Shown: in pieces, positions 9,684-20,005 of the stretch | Position numbering within the stretch: position 1 is the stretch's first letter | How the letters are laid out: each line of letters opens with the position of its first letter | Assembly: GCF_028993575.1 (NCBI RefSeq) | Contig: NZ_CP118615.1 | Span: forward strand, 3,224,001-3,288,000 | Reading direction: 5' to 3' | Length of the DNA: 64,000 nt | Source of the DNA: Micromonospora cathayae | Lineage (GTDB): Bacteria > Actinomycetota > Actinomycetes > Mycobacteriales > Micromonosporaceae | Program-made: the position numbers and the translations under genes | Notes under the pieces: model-generated | What the model was told of the DNA's origin: nothing | The model's database searches: none | Seen by the model: only the letters and a program-made list of their open reading frames with translations

Positions 9684-10742
9684 TCAGGGCACCAACCCCG
9701 ATTCCTTGATCAGGGCGACGGTGGCGTCGAGCGTGTCGAGGTCGTTCAGGTCGACGGCGGGCACCTTCAGGTCGGCCAGCGGCGGCACCCCGGCCGGGGT
9801 GACCGCGCCGGCGGCCACCGGGTACTCGAAGGTCTCCTCCGCGAAGTAGGTCTGCGCCTCGGCGCCGAGCAGGTAGTCGACGAAGGCCCGCACGTCGGCG
9901 TCCTCGGCGGAGTCCTTGAGCACGCCCACCCCGGCCACGTTGACCAGCGCGCCGGTGTCGCCGCCCGGGAAGAAGTGCAGCTTGGCCTTGAGCGCGTCCG
10001 GCGTGGTGCCCTGCTCCTTGGCGACCTCGCCCAGGTAGTAGTGGTTGACCAGGCCGACCGCGACGGCGCCGCTGTTCACGTCCTCGACGATCTTGACGTT
10101 GTTGTCCCGGATCTGCGGCTCGTTGGCCTTCAGGCCGGCGAGGAACTCCTTGGCGCGGGCGTCACCGTGCTGCACCCGGATCGCGGTGACGAACGCCTGG
10201 AAGGAGGCGTTGGTGGGGGCCACCCCGACCTTGCCCTTCCACTCCGGCCTGGTGAGGTCGAACACCGACGCCGGCAGTTGCGCGGCCGGCACCTGGTCGG
10301 CGTTGTACACCAGCACCCGGGACCGGGCGGAGACCCCGACCCACTGCCCGCTGCGGGCCCGGTAGCTCTCCGGCACCTTGTTCAGCGTCTCGGTCGGCAG
10401 GGCGGCGAACATGTCGCGTTTGGCGACCGCGCCGAGCGCGCCCGCGTCCTGGGCGAAGAACGCGTCGGCGGGGGACTTGTCGCCCTCCTCGACGAGCTGG
10501 GCGGCGAGCTGCGAGCTGCTCGCGTACCGGGTCTTGACGGTGATCCCGGTCTGCTCGGTGAACTTCTCCAGCAGAGGCTTGACCAGCTGCTCGTTGCGTC
10601 CGCTGTAGACGGTGATCGTCTTGTCGTCCGGCTTGCCCGGGTCGCTGCCGGAGTCGGACTCGCTGCCGCAGCCCACCAGGCCGATCGAGAGCAGTCCGGC
10701 GGCCAGGACGGCGGCGGTGGTCCTACGGGCGGGGCTGGGCAC
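9684..10742 (-). CDS. fbpA: Ferric-iron substrate-binding lipoprotein
   Basis: 352 residues. The signal sequence ends in a lipobox (LSIGLVGC), so the mature protein is lipid-anchored outside the membrane. The body is an FbpA-type periplasmic-binding fold: ITVYSGRNEQLVKPLL at the start of the mature domain and the double-Tyr iron-ligand motif in VGLVNHYYLGEVA (about residues 230-240). GTG 10742 is preceded by AGAAGGAGT. It delivers Fe(III) to the downstream permease and ATPase. An iron-box-like operator lies 57 bp upstream, so repression by an IdeR/DmdR-type regulator under iron sufficiency is likely. Confidence 0.9.
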   Translation of the reverse strand: MPSPARRTTAAVLAAGLLSIGLVGCGSESDSGSDPGKPDDKTITVYSGRNEQLVKPLLEKFTEQTGITVKTRYASSSQLAAQLVEEGDKSPADAFFAQDAGALGAVAKRDMFAALPTETLNKVPESYRARSGQWVGVSARSRVLVYNADQVPAAQLPASVFDLTRPEWKGKVGVAPTNASFQAFVTAIRVQHGDARAKEFLAGLKANEPQIRDNNVKIVEDVNSGAVAVGLVNHYYLGEVAKEQGTTPDALKAKLHFFPGGDTGALVNVAGVGVLKDSAEDADVRAFVDYLLGAEAQTYFAEETFEYPVAAGAVTPAGVPPLADLKVPAVDLNDLDTLDATVALIKESGLVP

Positions 10743-10799
10743 GCTGACACTCCTTCTGCTTCCCGGCCGACGAGGGACGCTCCGGCCGACCTGCAGAAG

Positions 10800-10818
10800 T
10801 TAGCACAGCCTAACCTCA
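10800..10818 (-). promoter_or_regulatory. Iron-box-like operator of fbpABC
   Basis: On the minus strand the 19-mer TGAGGTTAGGCTGTGCTAA matches 15 of 19 positions of the IdeR/DmdR consensus as I recall it (TTAGGTTAGGCTAACCTAA). It contains the inverted half-sites GTTAG and CTAAC. It lies 57 bp upstream of fbpA. Confidence 0.7.
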
Positions 10819-10880
10819 TGTCCAGGGCGGCGGGACGTGGCTCACAACGCGCCGGGTCCGCCGCCCCGGGGAGTCTCCGC

Positions 10881-10984
10881 CGGTCGCCCGGTCGCCCGGT
10901 CGCCCGGTCGCCCGGTCGCCCGGTCGCCCGGTCGCCCGGTGGTCCGGTGGTCCGGTCGGAGGGTGGCCCGGTGGTCCGGTGGAC
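10881..10984. repeat. 8-bp tandem repeat (minisatellite)
   Basis: Seven perfect head-to-tail copies of CGGTCGCC (10881-10936), then six degenerate copies such as CGGTGGTC to 10984. It fills the spacer between fbpA and the divergent HhH-GPD gene. No gene is seen in 10819-11086. Confidence 0.9.
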
Positions 10985-11086
10985 CCGGTCGGACGGTCCG
11001 CTGGTTGGCCGGTCGCGTGGTCGGGTCGTTCGCCGGGACGGCGGGGCGGCGGCGACTGACCGGACCGTGGCGGCAGGATGGGGCAC

Positions 11087-11662
11087 ATGACGCTCTCGCT
11101 CCCCATCGACCCGGAGGCCAACGCCCTGCTCGCCCGCGATCCGCTGGCGTTGCTGACCGGCATGGTCCTGGACCAGCAGATCCCGTTGGAGAAGGCGTTC
11201 ACCTCGCCGTACGTGCTCAGCCAGCGACTCGGGCACGTCCCGGACGCCCGGGAACTGGCCGGCTACGACCCGGACGCGCTGATCGAGATCTTCGCCCGCC
11301 CGCCGGCCCTGCACCGGTTCCCCAAGGCGATGGCCGCCCGGGTACAGGAGGTGTGCCGGGTGGTGGTCGAACGGTACGACGGCGACCCGGCGCGGATCTG
11401 GGCCGACGCCACCGACGGCCCGGACCTGCTGCGCCGCATCGGTGAGCTGCCCGGCTTCGGGAAGCAGAAGTCGCAGATCTTCCTGGCCCTGCTCGGCAAG
11501 CGCGTCGGGGTCCGGCCGACCGGCTGGCGGGAGGCGGCCGGCGGGTACGGTGACGACGGGGCGTACCGGTCGGTCGCCGACATCACCGACGGCGAGTCGC
11601 TGCGTCGGGTACGGGAGTTCAAGCAGCAGCAGAAGGCGGCGGCCCGGGCGGCCCGGGACTGA
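11087..11662 (+). CDS. HhH-GPD type base-excision repair protein
   Basis: 191 residues. The helix-hairpin-helix is RRIGELPGFGKQKSQIFLAL (about residues 115-134) in an HhH-GPD fold; MVLDQQIPLEKAF near the N-terminus matches the usual family opening. The classic catalytic Lys/Asp of endonuclease III is not obvious, and no FeS cysteines follow, so the glycosylase activity is uncertain. ATG 11087 is chosen over 11078 because CAGGAT sits 7 nt from the first base and homologues begin MTLSLPIDPEA. Cytosolic; monocistronic. Confidence 0.8.
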   Translation: MTLSLPIDPEANALLARDPLALLTGMVLDQQIPLEKAFTSPYVLSQRLGHVPDARELAGYDPDALIEIFARPPALHRFPKAMAARVQEVCRVVVERYDGDPARIWADATDGPDLLRRIGELPGFGKQKSQIFLALLGKRVGVRPTGWREAAGGYGDDGAYRSVADITDGESLRRVREFKQQQKAAARAARD

Positions 11663-11800
11663 CCGGCCGCCCCGCGACCGGCCTCCGCCCCCGCGACCGG
11701 CCTCCGCTACCGCCGAACCGCCCCCGGCGACCTGCCCCCGCTACCTGCCCCCGCGACCGGCCGAACCGCCCCGCGACCTGCCCCCGCGAACCGGCCACCC
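11663..11800. repeat. C-rich imperfect repeats in spacer
   Basis: The spacer after the HhH-GPD gene is built of short variants of CCCCGCGACCGGCC and CGACCTGCCCCCG. No coding or structural signal is seen. Confidence 0.5.
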
Positions 11801-11876
11801 GGAATCCGTGCGTCGATTCTCGTTCCGGCGGACCGGATGGTGACAGGATGGGGCCAACCCCTCGAGGAGGTCCGTG

Positions 11877-12230
11877 GTGAAGCGTCAGGCGTACCAGCCG
11901 ATCCTGATCACCGACGCCTCTCGCAGCCAGGACGACCAGCTCAGTAGCCGTCAGCGGCGCTACGTCGTGATGATGTCCATCCGAGCGGCCTGCCTGATCG
12001 TGGGAGCCGTCCTGGTCGGCGCGAACGCGCCGCTGCTCTGGCTGTGGCTGCCGTTGTGCGGCGTCGGGATGGTGCTCATCCCCTGGTTGGCGGTGCTGCT
12101 CGCCAACGACCGGCCGCCGCGCGAGGAGCACCGGCTGCGGCACCGTCCCTCCCGGCGGGAGGCCGCCCCGCCGCGTAGTCTCGCCACCGGCGAGGACCGC
12201 CCGCCCAAGATCATCGACGCCGACCTCTGA
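11877..12230 (+). CDS. DUF3099 membrane protein
   Basis: 117 residues. Opening KRQAYQPILITDASRSQ is typical of DUF3099, followed by two membrane segments (about residues 33-52 and 56-76) and a charged C-terminal tail. GTG 11877 is preferred to GTG 11874 because GAGGAGG lies 6 nt before it. Function is unknown; small actinobacterial inner-membrane protein. Its last codons (IIDADL) are echoed in the spacer just downstream, which also holds a small GCCGACG hairpin (12256-12273). Confidence 0.82.
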   Translation: MKRQAYQPILITDASRSQDDQLSSRQRRYVVMMSIRAACLIVGAVLVGANAPLLWLWLPLCGVGMVLIPWLAVLLANDRPPREEHRLRHRPSRREAAPPRSLATGEDRPPKIIDADL

Positions 12231-12419
12231 CCCCGGCCAGCCGGTCGTGATCGACGCCGACGTCCGCGTCGGCATCCGTGCCGTGTGTCGGGAGCTGGGT
12301 CTGCGGACGTTCATCGAAGGTTGGCCGTCCCGTCGGTCGTGACCGGCCCGACCTCGGCGCCCTCCCCGACCGTCGTGCCCGTACCGGGCCAGCCGTCCGA
12401 CCGGCTCGCACCCCGGCGC

Positions 12420-13466
12420 TCAGCCCGTCGGTCGGGCCCCGATCACCGAAACCGCCCGTGCGCCCAGCTCACCGGCCAAGGCCAGGGCCTCCGCCGGAGC
12501 CGCGCCGGCCAGCCAGCCGGTCAGCAGCCCGGCCGCGAAGGCGTCCCCGGCCCCGGTGACGTCGACCGCGTCGACCCGGCGGGCCGGCACCGAGATCACC
12601 GTGCCGTCCGGCCCGACCCAGTAGGCGCCCGCCGCCCCGCACTTCACCACCACGTGCCGTGCGGTGGCCGTCAGCTCCCGGGCCCGCGCCGCCGCGTCCG
12701 TGCCCCCGGCGAGCACCTCCGCCTCGTCGGCGTTGACCAGGAGCAGGTCGACGTCGCGTACCCAGGCCCGGAAGGCCGCCGCGCCGACCTGCCGCAGCGG
12801 TGCGGCGGAGGCCGCGTCGACGCTGGTGGTGAGCCCGTACCGGCGTGCGGCGGCCAGCGCCCCCAGGCCCGCGTCGCGCGAGGCCGGATCCAGCAGCGGG
12901 TACCCGGACAGGTGCAGGTGCCGGGCGTCCGGTCGGCCGGCCAGGGCCGTCGCCACCTGCCCGGCGGTCAACCGTCGGTTCGCGCCGCGTTCGGTGAGCA
13001 TGGTCCGTTCGGTGCCGGAGGCGAGCACCACGATGCTGCCGGTGGGCTGGTCGTCGTACCCGGTCACCGCGCAGTCGACGCCCACCCGGGTCAGCTCGGC
13101 GACCCGGAGCCGGCCCGCCTCGTCGTCGCCGACCGCGCCGACCAGGGTGACCGGCACCCCCGCGTCGGCCAGCCAGGCGGCGGTGTTGGCGGCCTGGCCA
13201 CCGCCGGTGAACCGGATGGTGGCCGGGGTGTCCGAGCCGGTCGCCAGCGGCGCGGCCAGCACCGCGACCACGTCGGTGACCAGGTCACCCACCACGACCA
13301 CCCGACCCGGACCGACCGGCCGGTCGTCCCGGTCGTCGTAGCCGTCGTGGCCGTCGTGGCCGTCGCCCGGACGGTCCCCGGCCGGGGACGGCCGGGTGCG
13401 GTCCGCCGGGGTGACCGGCGCGCCGCGTGTCCCACCGGGTCGCCGGTCCGGCACCGGGTCGGTCAT
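12420..13466 (-). CDS. psuK: PfkB-family kinase, probable pseudouridine kinase
   Basis: 348 residues. Ribokinase/PfkB fold with the N-terminal [17 protein letters not shown] and the C-terminal catalytic signature [17 protein letters not shown]. Its ATG overlaps the stop of psuG by 4 bp (ATGA), the arrangement expected of a kinase that makes pseudouridine 5'-phosphate for the PsuG lyase. Pfk-family members differ in substrate, so the pseudouridine call rests on this coupling. Odd: the first 57 residues are disordered, with a His/Asp/Gly run ([13 protein letters not shown]). The kinase fold starts at [13 protein letters not shown], so a shorter product is possible. Confidence 0.82.
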   Translation of the reverse strand: MTDPVPDRRPGGTRGAPVTPADRTRPSPAGDRPGDGHDGHDGYDDRDDRPVGPGRVVVVGDLVTDVVAVLAAPLATGSDTPATIRFTGGGQAANTAAWLADAGVPVTLVGAVGDDEAGRLRVAELTRVGVDCAVTGYDDQPTGSIVVLASGTERTMLTERGANRRLTAGQVATALAGRPDARHLHLSGYPLLDPASRDAGLGALAAARRYGLTTSVDAASAAPLRQVGAAAFRAWVRDVDLLLVNADEAEVLAGGTDAAARARELTATARHVVVKCGAAGAYWVGPDGTVISVPARRVDAVDVTGAGDAFAAGLLTGWLAGAAPAEALALAGELGARAVSVIGARPTG

Positions 13467-14392
13467 ACCGCGGTGGGCCACGCGGCGGCGGCGACCGCGA
13501 TCCGGGCGGCCAGGTCCGCGTTGCGGAGGATGATCCGTACGTTCACCGCCAGGCTGGCGCCCTCGGTGACGGAGTGGAAGTGGGACAGCAGGTACGGCGT
13601 CACCGCCTTGCCGGTCACCCCGTCCCGGGCCAGCCGGGCCAACCCGTCGGCCAGGGTCCGGTCGTGCAGGGCCGGATCGAGCTGCTCGTCGGTCGGCAAC
13701 GGGTTCGCCACGATCAGCCCACCTGCGTGCACCCCCTGCCGGACCTGGGCGACCAGGGCGGCGGCGACCTGCTCCGGCGAGTCCACCGACCAGTCCAGGT
13801 CGAAACCGCCGTCGGTGACGAAGAACCCCGGGAACCGTCGGGTGCGGTAGCCGACCACCCCGACCCCGAGCGTCTCCAGCCGTTCCAGGGTCGCGCCGAC
13901 GTCGAGGATCGACTTGACCCCGGCGCAGACCACCGCGATCGGCGTCCGGGCCAGGGTGGTCAGATCGGCCGACTCGTCGAAGGTCTGCGCGGCCTCCCGG
14001 TGCACCCCGCCGAGCCCGCCGGTGGCGAAGACCCGGATCCCGGCCGCAGCGGCCACCGCGCTGGTGGCGGCGACCGTCGTCGCGCCGTCCGCGCCGGTGG
14101 CGGCGGCCACCGCCAGATCGCGTACGGAGAGTTTCGCCACACCGTCGGCGGTGGCCAGCCGGGTCAGCTCCGCGTCGTCGAGCCCCACCACCAGCCGGCC
14201 ACCCACCATGCCGATGGTCGCCGGCACGGCCCCGGCGTCCCGGACCGCCTGTTCGATCTGCCGGGCCACCCGGAGGTTCTCGGGCCGGGGCAGGCCGTGC
14301 GAGACGATGGTGCTCTCCAGGGCGACCACCGGTCGCCGGTTCCGCAGCGCCTCGGCGACCTCGGTGCCGTGCTGGATGTGAAAGTCGGTCAC
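13463..14392 (-). CDS. psuG: Pseudouridine-5'-phosphate glycosidase
   Basis: 309 residues, the usual PsuG length. Seen: [17 protein letters not shown], the catalytic segment [12 protein letters not shown] with Lys, [10 protein letters not shown], and [12 protein letters not shown]. PsuG splits pseudouridine 5'-phosphate into uracil and ribose 5-phosphate, completing breakdown of the modified nucleoside from RNA turnover. GTG 14392 has TACCGT exactly 6 nt upstream (leaderless promoter); longer in-frame starts to 14524 have no support and would run into the divergent DUF3039 gene. First gene of the psuG-psuK pair. Confidence 0.92.
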   Translation of the reverse strand: MTDFHIQHGTEVAEALRNRRPVVALESTIVSHGLPRPENLRVARQIEQAVRDAGAVPATIGMVGGRLVVGLDDAELTRLATADGVAKLSVRDLAVAAATGADGATTVAATSAVAAAAGIRVFATGGLGGVHREAAQTFDESADLTTLARTPIAVVCAGVKSILDVGATLERLETLGVGVVGYRTRRFPGFFVTDGGFDLDWSVDSPEQVAAALVAQVRQGVHAGGLIVANPLPTDEQLDPALHDRTLADGLARLARDGVTGKAVTPYLLSHFHSVTEGASLAVNVRIILRNADLAARIAVAAAAWPTAV

Positions 14393-14477
14393 GCCGTCAC
14401 GGTACGACGTGGGTGCGGGACGGCCGCGGTGGACCATGCCGGAGTGACCTGCCAGACTCGAAGGTTGGAGGTGTGAC

Positions 14478-14696
14478 GTGAGCACAGAGGTTCTTGAGCG
14501 TCCGGAGCTGAAGGACGCCGACACCGGTCCGGAGATGTTCCACTACGTCCGTAAAGAGAAGATCGCCGAGAGCGCCGTCATGGGGACGTTCGTGGTCGCG
14601 CTCTGCGGGGAGACCTTCCCGGTGACCAAGGCCGCCAAGCCCGGCTCCCCGGTCTGCCCCAAGTGCAAGGAGATCTACGACTCCTGGGCCGACTGA
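14478..14696 (+). CDS. DUF3039 small zinc-ribbon-like protein
   Basis: 72 residues from GTG 14478 with GGAGGTG just upstream. Conserved opening [16 protein letters not shown] and a possible zinc site: one Cys in VALCGE plus a CPKC knuckle near the C-terminus. Function unknown; a widely kept actinobacterial core protein, found near sigA/sigB in relatives. A perfect hairpin follows 1 bp after its stop. Confidence 0.85.
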   Translation: MSTEVLERPELKDADTGPEMFHYVRKEKIAESAVMGTFVVALCGETFPVTKAAKPGSPVCPKCKEIYDSWAD

Positions 14697-14697
14697 C

Positions 14698-14723
14698 CGT
14701 GGGCGGCCCCTCGGCCGCCCACG
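14698..14723 (+). terminator. Hairpin after DUF3039
   Basis: Perfect 11-bp stem (14698-14708 with 14713-14723), 4-nt loop CCTC, starting 1 bp after the stop codon and ending just before a leaderless promoter of the next gene. Confidence 0.65.
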
Positions 14724-14735
14724 TAACCTGCGGCG

Positions 14736-15380
14736 GTGACCACCTCCACCGCCCTGCTCCTGGCCGACCTGGCCGGGGTGGCGGTCTTCGCCGCCTCCGG
14801 GGCGTCCGCCGGGGTGGCCAAGCGGCTGGACCTGTTCGGCGTCGTCTTCGTCGGTTTCGTCGCCGCGCTCGGTGGCGGCATCTTCCGGGACCTGGTCATC
14901 GACGAGGCCCCACCACTGGCCTTCGCCGACTGGCGGTACGCCACCACCGCCGTGCTCACCGCCGCGGTCGTCTTCCGGCTGCACCCCCAGCTCGCCCGGC
15001 TCCGTACCACCGTGCTCGTACTGGACGCCGCGGGGCTCGGGCTCTTCACCGTCACCGGCACCCTCAAGGCGCTCGACGCGCAGGTGCCGCCGGTCGGTGC
15101 CTGTCTGATCGGCATGCTCACCGGGATCGGCGGCGGACTCGGCCGGGACCTGCTCACCGGTGAGATCCCGGTCGTACTGCGCCGGGAGATCTACGCGGTC
15201 GCGGCGCTGTCCGGTGCGGTCCTGGTGGTGGCGCTGGACGCCCTGGACCGCACCGGTCCGGTGCCGTTGACCGTCGCCGCGGCGTTCGTCTTCGGGCTAC
15301 GCCTGATCGCCCTACGTCGCCGCTGGTCCGCCCCGGTCGCCGGGGTCCGATCGCCCCCCGTCGACCCGCCCCGGCGCTGA
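14736..15380 (+). CDS. TRIC / UPF0126 family membrane protein
   Basis: 214 residues with six to seven membrane segments in two repeats, each with the Gly-rich motif of this family: ALGGGIFRDLVIDEAPP (about residue 45) and GIGGGLGRDLLTGEIPVVL (about 130). Bacterial TRIC-type proteins form trimers and conduct cations; the exact substrate in actinobacteria is unknown (some UPF0126 proteins have been proposed as glycine transporters). GTG 14736 lies 6 nt after TAACCT, a leaderless promoter squeezed between it and the upstream hairpin. Confidence 0.85.
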   Translation: MTTSTALLLADLAGVAVFAASGASAGVAKRLDLFGVVFVGFVAALGGGIFRDLVIDEAPPLAFADWRYATTAVLTAAVVFRLHPQLARLRTTVLVLDAAGLGLFTVTGTLKALDAQVPPVGACLIGMLTGIGGGLGRDLLTGEIPVVLRREIYAVAALSGAVLVVALDALDRTGPVPLTVAAAFVFGLRLIALRRRWSAPVAGVRSPPVDPPRR

Positions 15381-15717
15381 CCGGCCGGCTGACCGGTTCG
15401 GACCGCCGGCCCCTCCGGCCACCCACCCCCGGCGCGCTGACGGGCCGGCTGCCCTGCCCGTCCCCGCCGACCCCGGGCCGACCGCTCGCGACGGCCCGGT
15501 CCGCGCTGGTCACGACCGGTGGGCCGGCGGTGTGGCCCGTGCCGCCCGAGGCTGTGGTGACCGGTGCGGCGACGGTGTCGCTTTGGGCCGCAGCGGGCCG
15601 CCCTGGTTATGCTGACTGCGCCTTCGCGGAATCCGTGCGCGGAGGCGTTTTCATGGGCGGCGGTACCGTGGCCCTCGGCCGGGGTCCGCCGCACGGCGGT
15701 CGGAGAGGAGCGGTTGG
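15381..15717. other. 337-bp spacer without a gene
   Basis: No convincing reading frame or RNA gene. A possible promoter for the helicase gene is TTGGGC ... TATGCT around 15590-15615 (19-nt spacing, weak). GAGAGGAG before 15718 is the helicase ribosome site. Confidence 0.4.
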
Positions 15718-17451
15718 GTGGCTGCCCGGTTGCCGGCGCTCGAGACGTTTCCGGCCCTGCGTGCCTGGCAACGCAAGGCCCTGGTGGAGTACCTGCGCCG
15801 CCGGGACGCGGACTTCACGGCGGTCGCCACCCCCGGCGCGGGAAAGACCACCTTCGCCCTGCGGATCGCCGCGGAGCTGCTCGTGGACGGCACGGTCGAG
15901 GCGGTCACCGTGGTGGCCCCGACCGAGCACCTGAAGACCCAGTGGGCCCTCGCCGCGGCCCGGATCGGCATCCAGCTCGACGCGTCCTTCCGGAACTCCG
16001 ACGTGCACTCGTCCGCTGACTTCCACGGCGCGGTCGTCACGTACGCGCAGGTGGGCATGGCCCCGCACGTGCACAAGCGGCGGACCCTGACCCGGCGCAC
16101 CCTGGTGATCCTGGACGAGATCCACCACGCCGGGGACTCCCGGACCTGGGGCGACGGGGTGAAGGCCGCCTTCGAGCCCGCGGTACGTCGCCTCATGCTG
16201 ACCGGTACGCCGTTCCGTTCCGACGACAACCCGATCCCGTTCGTCAGCTACGAGCGGGGCGGGGACGGCCTGCTCCGGTCCCGGGCCGACTCGGTGTACG
16301 GCTACGCCGACGCCCTGCGCGACAGCGTGGTCCGGCCGGTGCTGTTCCTGGCGTACTCCGGGGAGACCCGGTGGCGCACCAACGCCGGCGAGGAGTTGGC
16401 GGCCCGGCTCGGCGAGCCGATGACCCAGGATCTGATCGCCCAGGCGTGGCGGACCGCGCTGGACCCGGCCGGCGACTGGATGCCGCAGGTGCTCCGGGCC
16501 GCCGACGCCCGGCTGACCGTGCTGCGCAACGCGGGTATGCCCGACGCCGGCGGCCTGGTGATCGCCACCGACCAGCAGACCGCCCGCTCGTACGCGAAGC
16601 TGCTCGAGCAGGTGACCGGGGAACGGGCCGTGGTGGTCCTCTCCGACGACCAGGGCGCGTCCGCGCGGATCGCCACGTTCTCCGCGTCGGAGCAACGCTG
16701 GATGGTCGCGGTGCGGATGGTCTCCGAGGGGGTGGACATTCCCCGGCTGGCGGTGGGGGTCTACGCGACCAGCGCCAGCACCCCGCTCTACTTCGCCCAG
16801 GCGATCGGCCGGTTCGTGCGGGCCCGTCGGCCGGGGGAGACCGCGTCGGTCTTCCTGCCCAGCGTGCCGCACCTGCTCGGCCTCGCCAGCGAGATGGAGG
16901 CCGACCGGGACCACGTGCTGGGCAAGCCCAAGGACCGGGAGGGCTTCGACGACGACCTGCTGGAGCGGGCCCAACGCGACGACCAGGCCAGCGGTGAGCT
17001 GGAGAAGCGCTTCGCGGCGCTCTCCGCGACCGCCGAACTGGACCAGGTGATCTTTGACGGCGCGTCCTTCGGCACCGCCGCCCAGGCGGGTACGCCGGAG
17101 GAGGAGGAGTATCTCGGCCTCCCCGGTCTGCTCACCGCCGACCAGGTGTCGTTGCTGCTGACCAAACGGCAGGCTGAGCAGCTCGCCGCGCAGCGCCGCC
17201 GGGCGGCCGAACGGGCCGCTGAGCCGGCCGCTGCGGCCCCGGCGGCGCCCCCGGCACCAATGAGTGCCGCCCAGCGCCGGGTGGCCCTACGTCGTCAGCT
17301 CAACGCTCTGGTGGCGGCCCGGCACCACCGTACCGGCCAACCGCACGGCAAGATCCATGCCGAGCTGCGTCGCCTCTGCGGTGGCCCGCCGAGCGCCCAG
17401 GCCACCATCGAGCAGCTCGAGGAACGTATCGCCACGGTCCAGTCCCTCTGA
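15718..17451 (+). CDS. SF2 DEAD/DEAH-box helicase
   Basis: 577 residues. Walker A ATPGAGKTTFALRIAAE (about residue 37), DEIHH motif II (VILDEIHHAGDSRTWG), motif III MLTGTPFRSD, and C-terminal helicase motifs SEGVDIPRLAVGVYATSAS and QAIGRFVRARR. ATP-dependent nucleic-acid translocase of the cytoplasm; most like RecG/Hef-type or UvrB-like restriction-helicase subfamilies kept as housekeeping genes in actinobacteria. The last ~120 residues are Ala/Gln/Arg-rich with a predicted helical tail. GTG 15718 is 7 nt after GAGAGGAG. No neighbouring nuclease or modification gene, so a defence role is not supported. Confidence 0.85.
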   Translation: MAARLPALETFPALRAWQRKALVEYLRRRDADFTAVATPGAGKTTFALRIAAELLVDGTVEAVTVVAPTEHLKTQWALAAARIGIQLDASFRNSDVHSSADFHGAVVTYAQVGMAPHVHKRRTLTRRTLVILDEIHHAGDSRTWGDGVKAAFEPAVRRLMLTGTPFRSDDNPIPFVSYERGGDGLLRSRADSVYGYADALRDSVVRPVLFLAYSGETRWRTNAGEELAARLGEPMTQDLIAQAWRTALDPAGDWMPQVLRAADARLTVLRNAGMPDAGGLVIATDQQTARSYAKLLEQVTGERAVVVLSDDQGASARIATFSASEQRWMVAVRMVSEGVDIPRLAVGVYATSASTPLYFAQAIGRFVRARRPGETASVFLPSVPHLLGLASEMEADRDHVLGKPKDREGFDDDLLERAQRDDQASGELEKRFAALSATAELDQVIFDGASFGTAAQAGTPEEEEYLGLPGLLTADQVSLLLTKRQAEQLAAQRRRAAERAAEPAAAAPAAPPAPMSAAQRRVALRRQLNALVAARHHRTGQPHGKIHAELRRLCGGPPSAQATIEQLEERIATVQSL

Positions 17452-17577
17452 CCGTTCCCGCCCACCCTGACCGTCCCCACCCGCCCCCCCCGCGTCCCGG
17501 GGGACGGGCGGGGCGGAGGGGTGGCGGGAGCTGGGTGGGGAGGGGTGGGTGGGGAGGGAGCTGGGCGGGGGATGGGG

Positions 17578-17610
17578 AAAGCCGGAGGTCCCTGGGGGGC
17601 CTCCGGCTTT
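17578..17610. terminator. Bidirectional hairpin terminator
   Basis: Perfect 11-bp stem AAAGCCGGAGG / CCTCCGGCTTT (17578-17588, 17600-17610) with A/T ends, so it gives a short T-run on both strands. It sits between the convergent helicase gene and the DUF7455 gene. Confidence 0.75.
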
Positions 17611-17633
17611 CGGGTGTATGTCGGGTTATGGGG

Positions 17634-17867
17634 TCAGTTCGCCATCAGATCGGCGCCACGCCAGGTGAACTCCGGGTCCGTCGCGAACCGCACGGTGATC
17701 TTCACGAGATCCTCCGCGTACTTGTTCGCGTGGTGCCCACAGAACACCAGCTCGCTCCCACCTGCCAGAGTGATCCGGAGCTTGCCGGCAGCATTGCAGC
17801 GGTCGCACCGTTCATCGGCGGCTGGGGGAGCCACCGTCTCGGGCGGCGGCGTGAGGGTCGGGGTCAT
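17634..17867 (-). CDS. DUF7455 small zinc-binding-type protein
   Basis: 77 residues. A CDRC knuckle (about residues 21-24) and FCGHH (about 42-46) form a likely Cys2/CysHis zinc site. ATG 17867 has GAGGAGGAAGG directly upstream; the longer frame to 17900 is not needed. Function unknown. It lies downstream of rpoD on the same strand, separated by 242 bp in which no gene is seen, so it probably has its own promoter. Confidence 0.8.
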   Translation of the reverse strand: MTPTLTPPPETVAPPAADERCDRCNAAGKLRITLAGGSELVFCGHHANKYAEDLVKITVRFATDPEFTWRGADLMAN

Positions 17868-18109
17868 CGCCTTCCTCCTCTGGTCGTCACCGATGAACAC
17901 TCTCGTCGGTCATTGCTCACCTATCGTGCAACACCCTTGCCGGGCCCTGCCTTCCCAGTGTGCCCGCGGGGGACCGGGGTCACACCTGGGGGACAGTGTG
18001 CCGTGCACCAAGGGTGCCACGTCAACGATCACAAACGGGTAATCGACCGGTCACTGTCGCGTGTTGTACGACTGGTGATCAAACCGACACCAAACGTTGA
18101 CGGAAGCGG

Positions 18110-19717
<1,608 letters not shown>

Positions 19718-19861
19718 GAATGACCTTCCGGAGGCGATGAGCGAGCACGGCCGGGTTCGCCCGGCGCAGCATGGAGCACCGCGTCGGACGATGTGGTTGA
19801 GGGACCCCCGTGTCCCGGGCCGGCCGGTCGTTGGCGGTCCGTGGCGCGTGGGCAGGGGTGA

Positions 19862-19867
19862 ATTGTA
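19862..19867 (-). promoter_or_regulatory. Possible -10 element of rpoD
   Basis: TACAAT on the minus strand, 144 bp upstream of the rpoD start, in the 288-bp divergent spacer 19718-20005. No good -35 is seen at 17 bp, so the call is weak. No gene is seen in the spacer. Confidence 0.35.
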
Positions 19868-20005
19868 ACGCCGTCTGCGGCGATCATCCTGCGCCGCACG
19901 ACAGACGAACGGTCGGGGCCGCGAAATCGGCGAACTTGTGGACTTTGTAAGGATGATACTCGCGGGCGGCCTCAGGACGTCCCGGACGTGCGGGAAGGGG
20001 ACACC

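Noticed and set aside
7858..9849. Long open frame opposite fbpB
   Set aside because: Antisense shadow of a GC-rich gene; Gln/Arg/Gly/His-rich product without a domain, while the minus strand encodes a clear permease.
10881..10984. CRISPR array
   Set aside because: Units are 8 bp and contiguous, with no unique spacers and no cas genes.
15718..17451. Helicase as part of a defence island
   Set aside because: No nuclease, methyltransferase or other defence gene adjoins it; neighbours are housekeeping.
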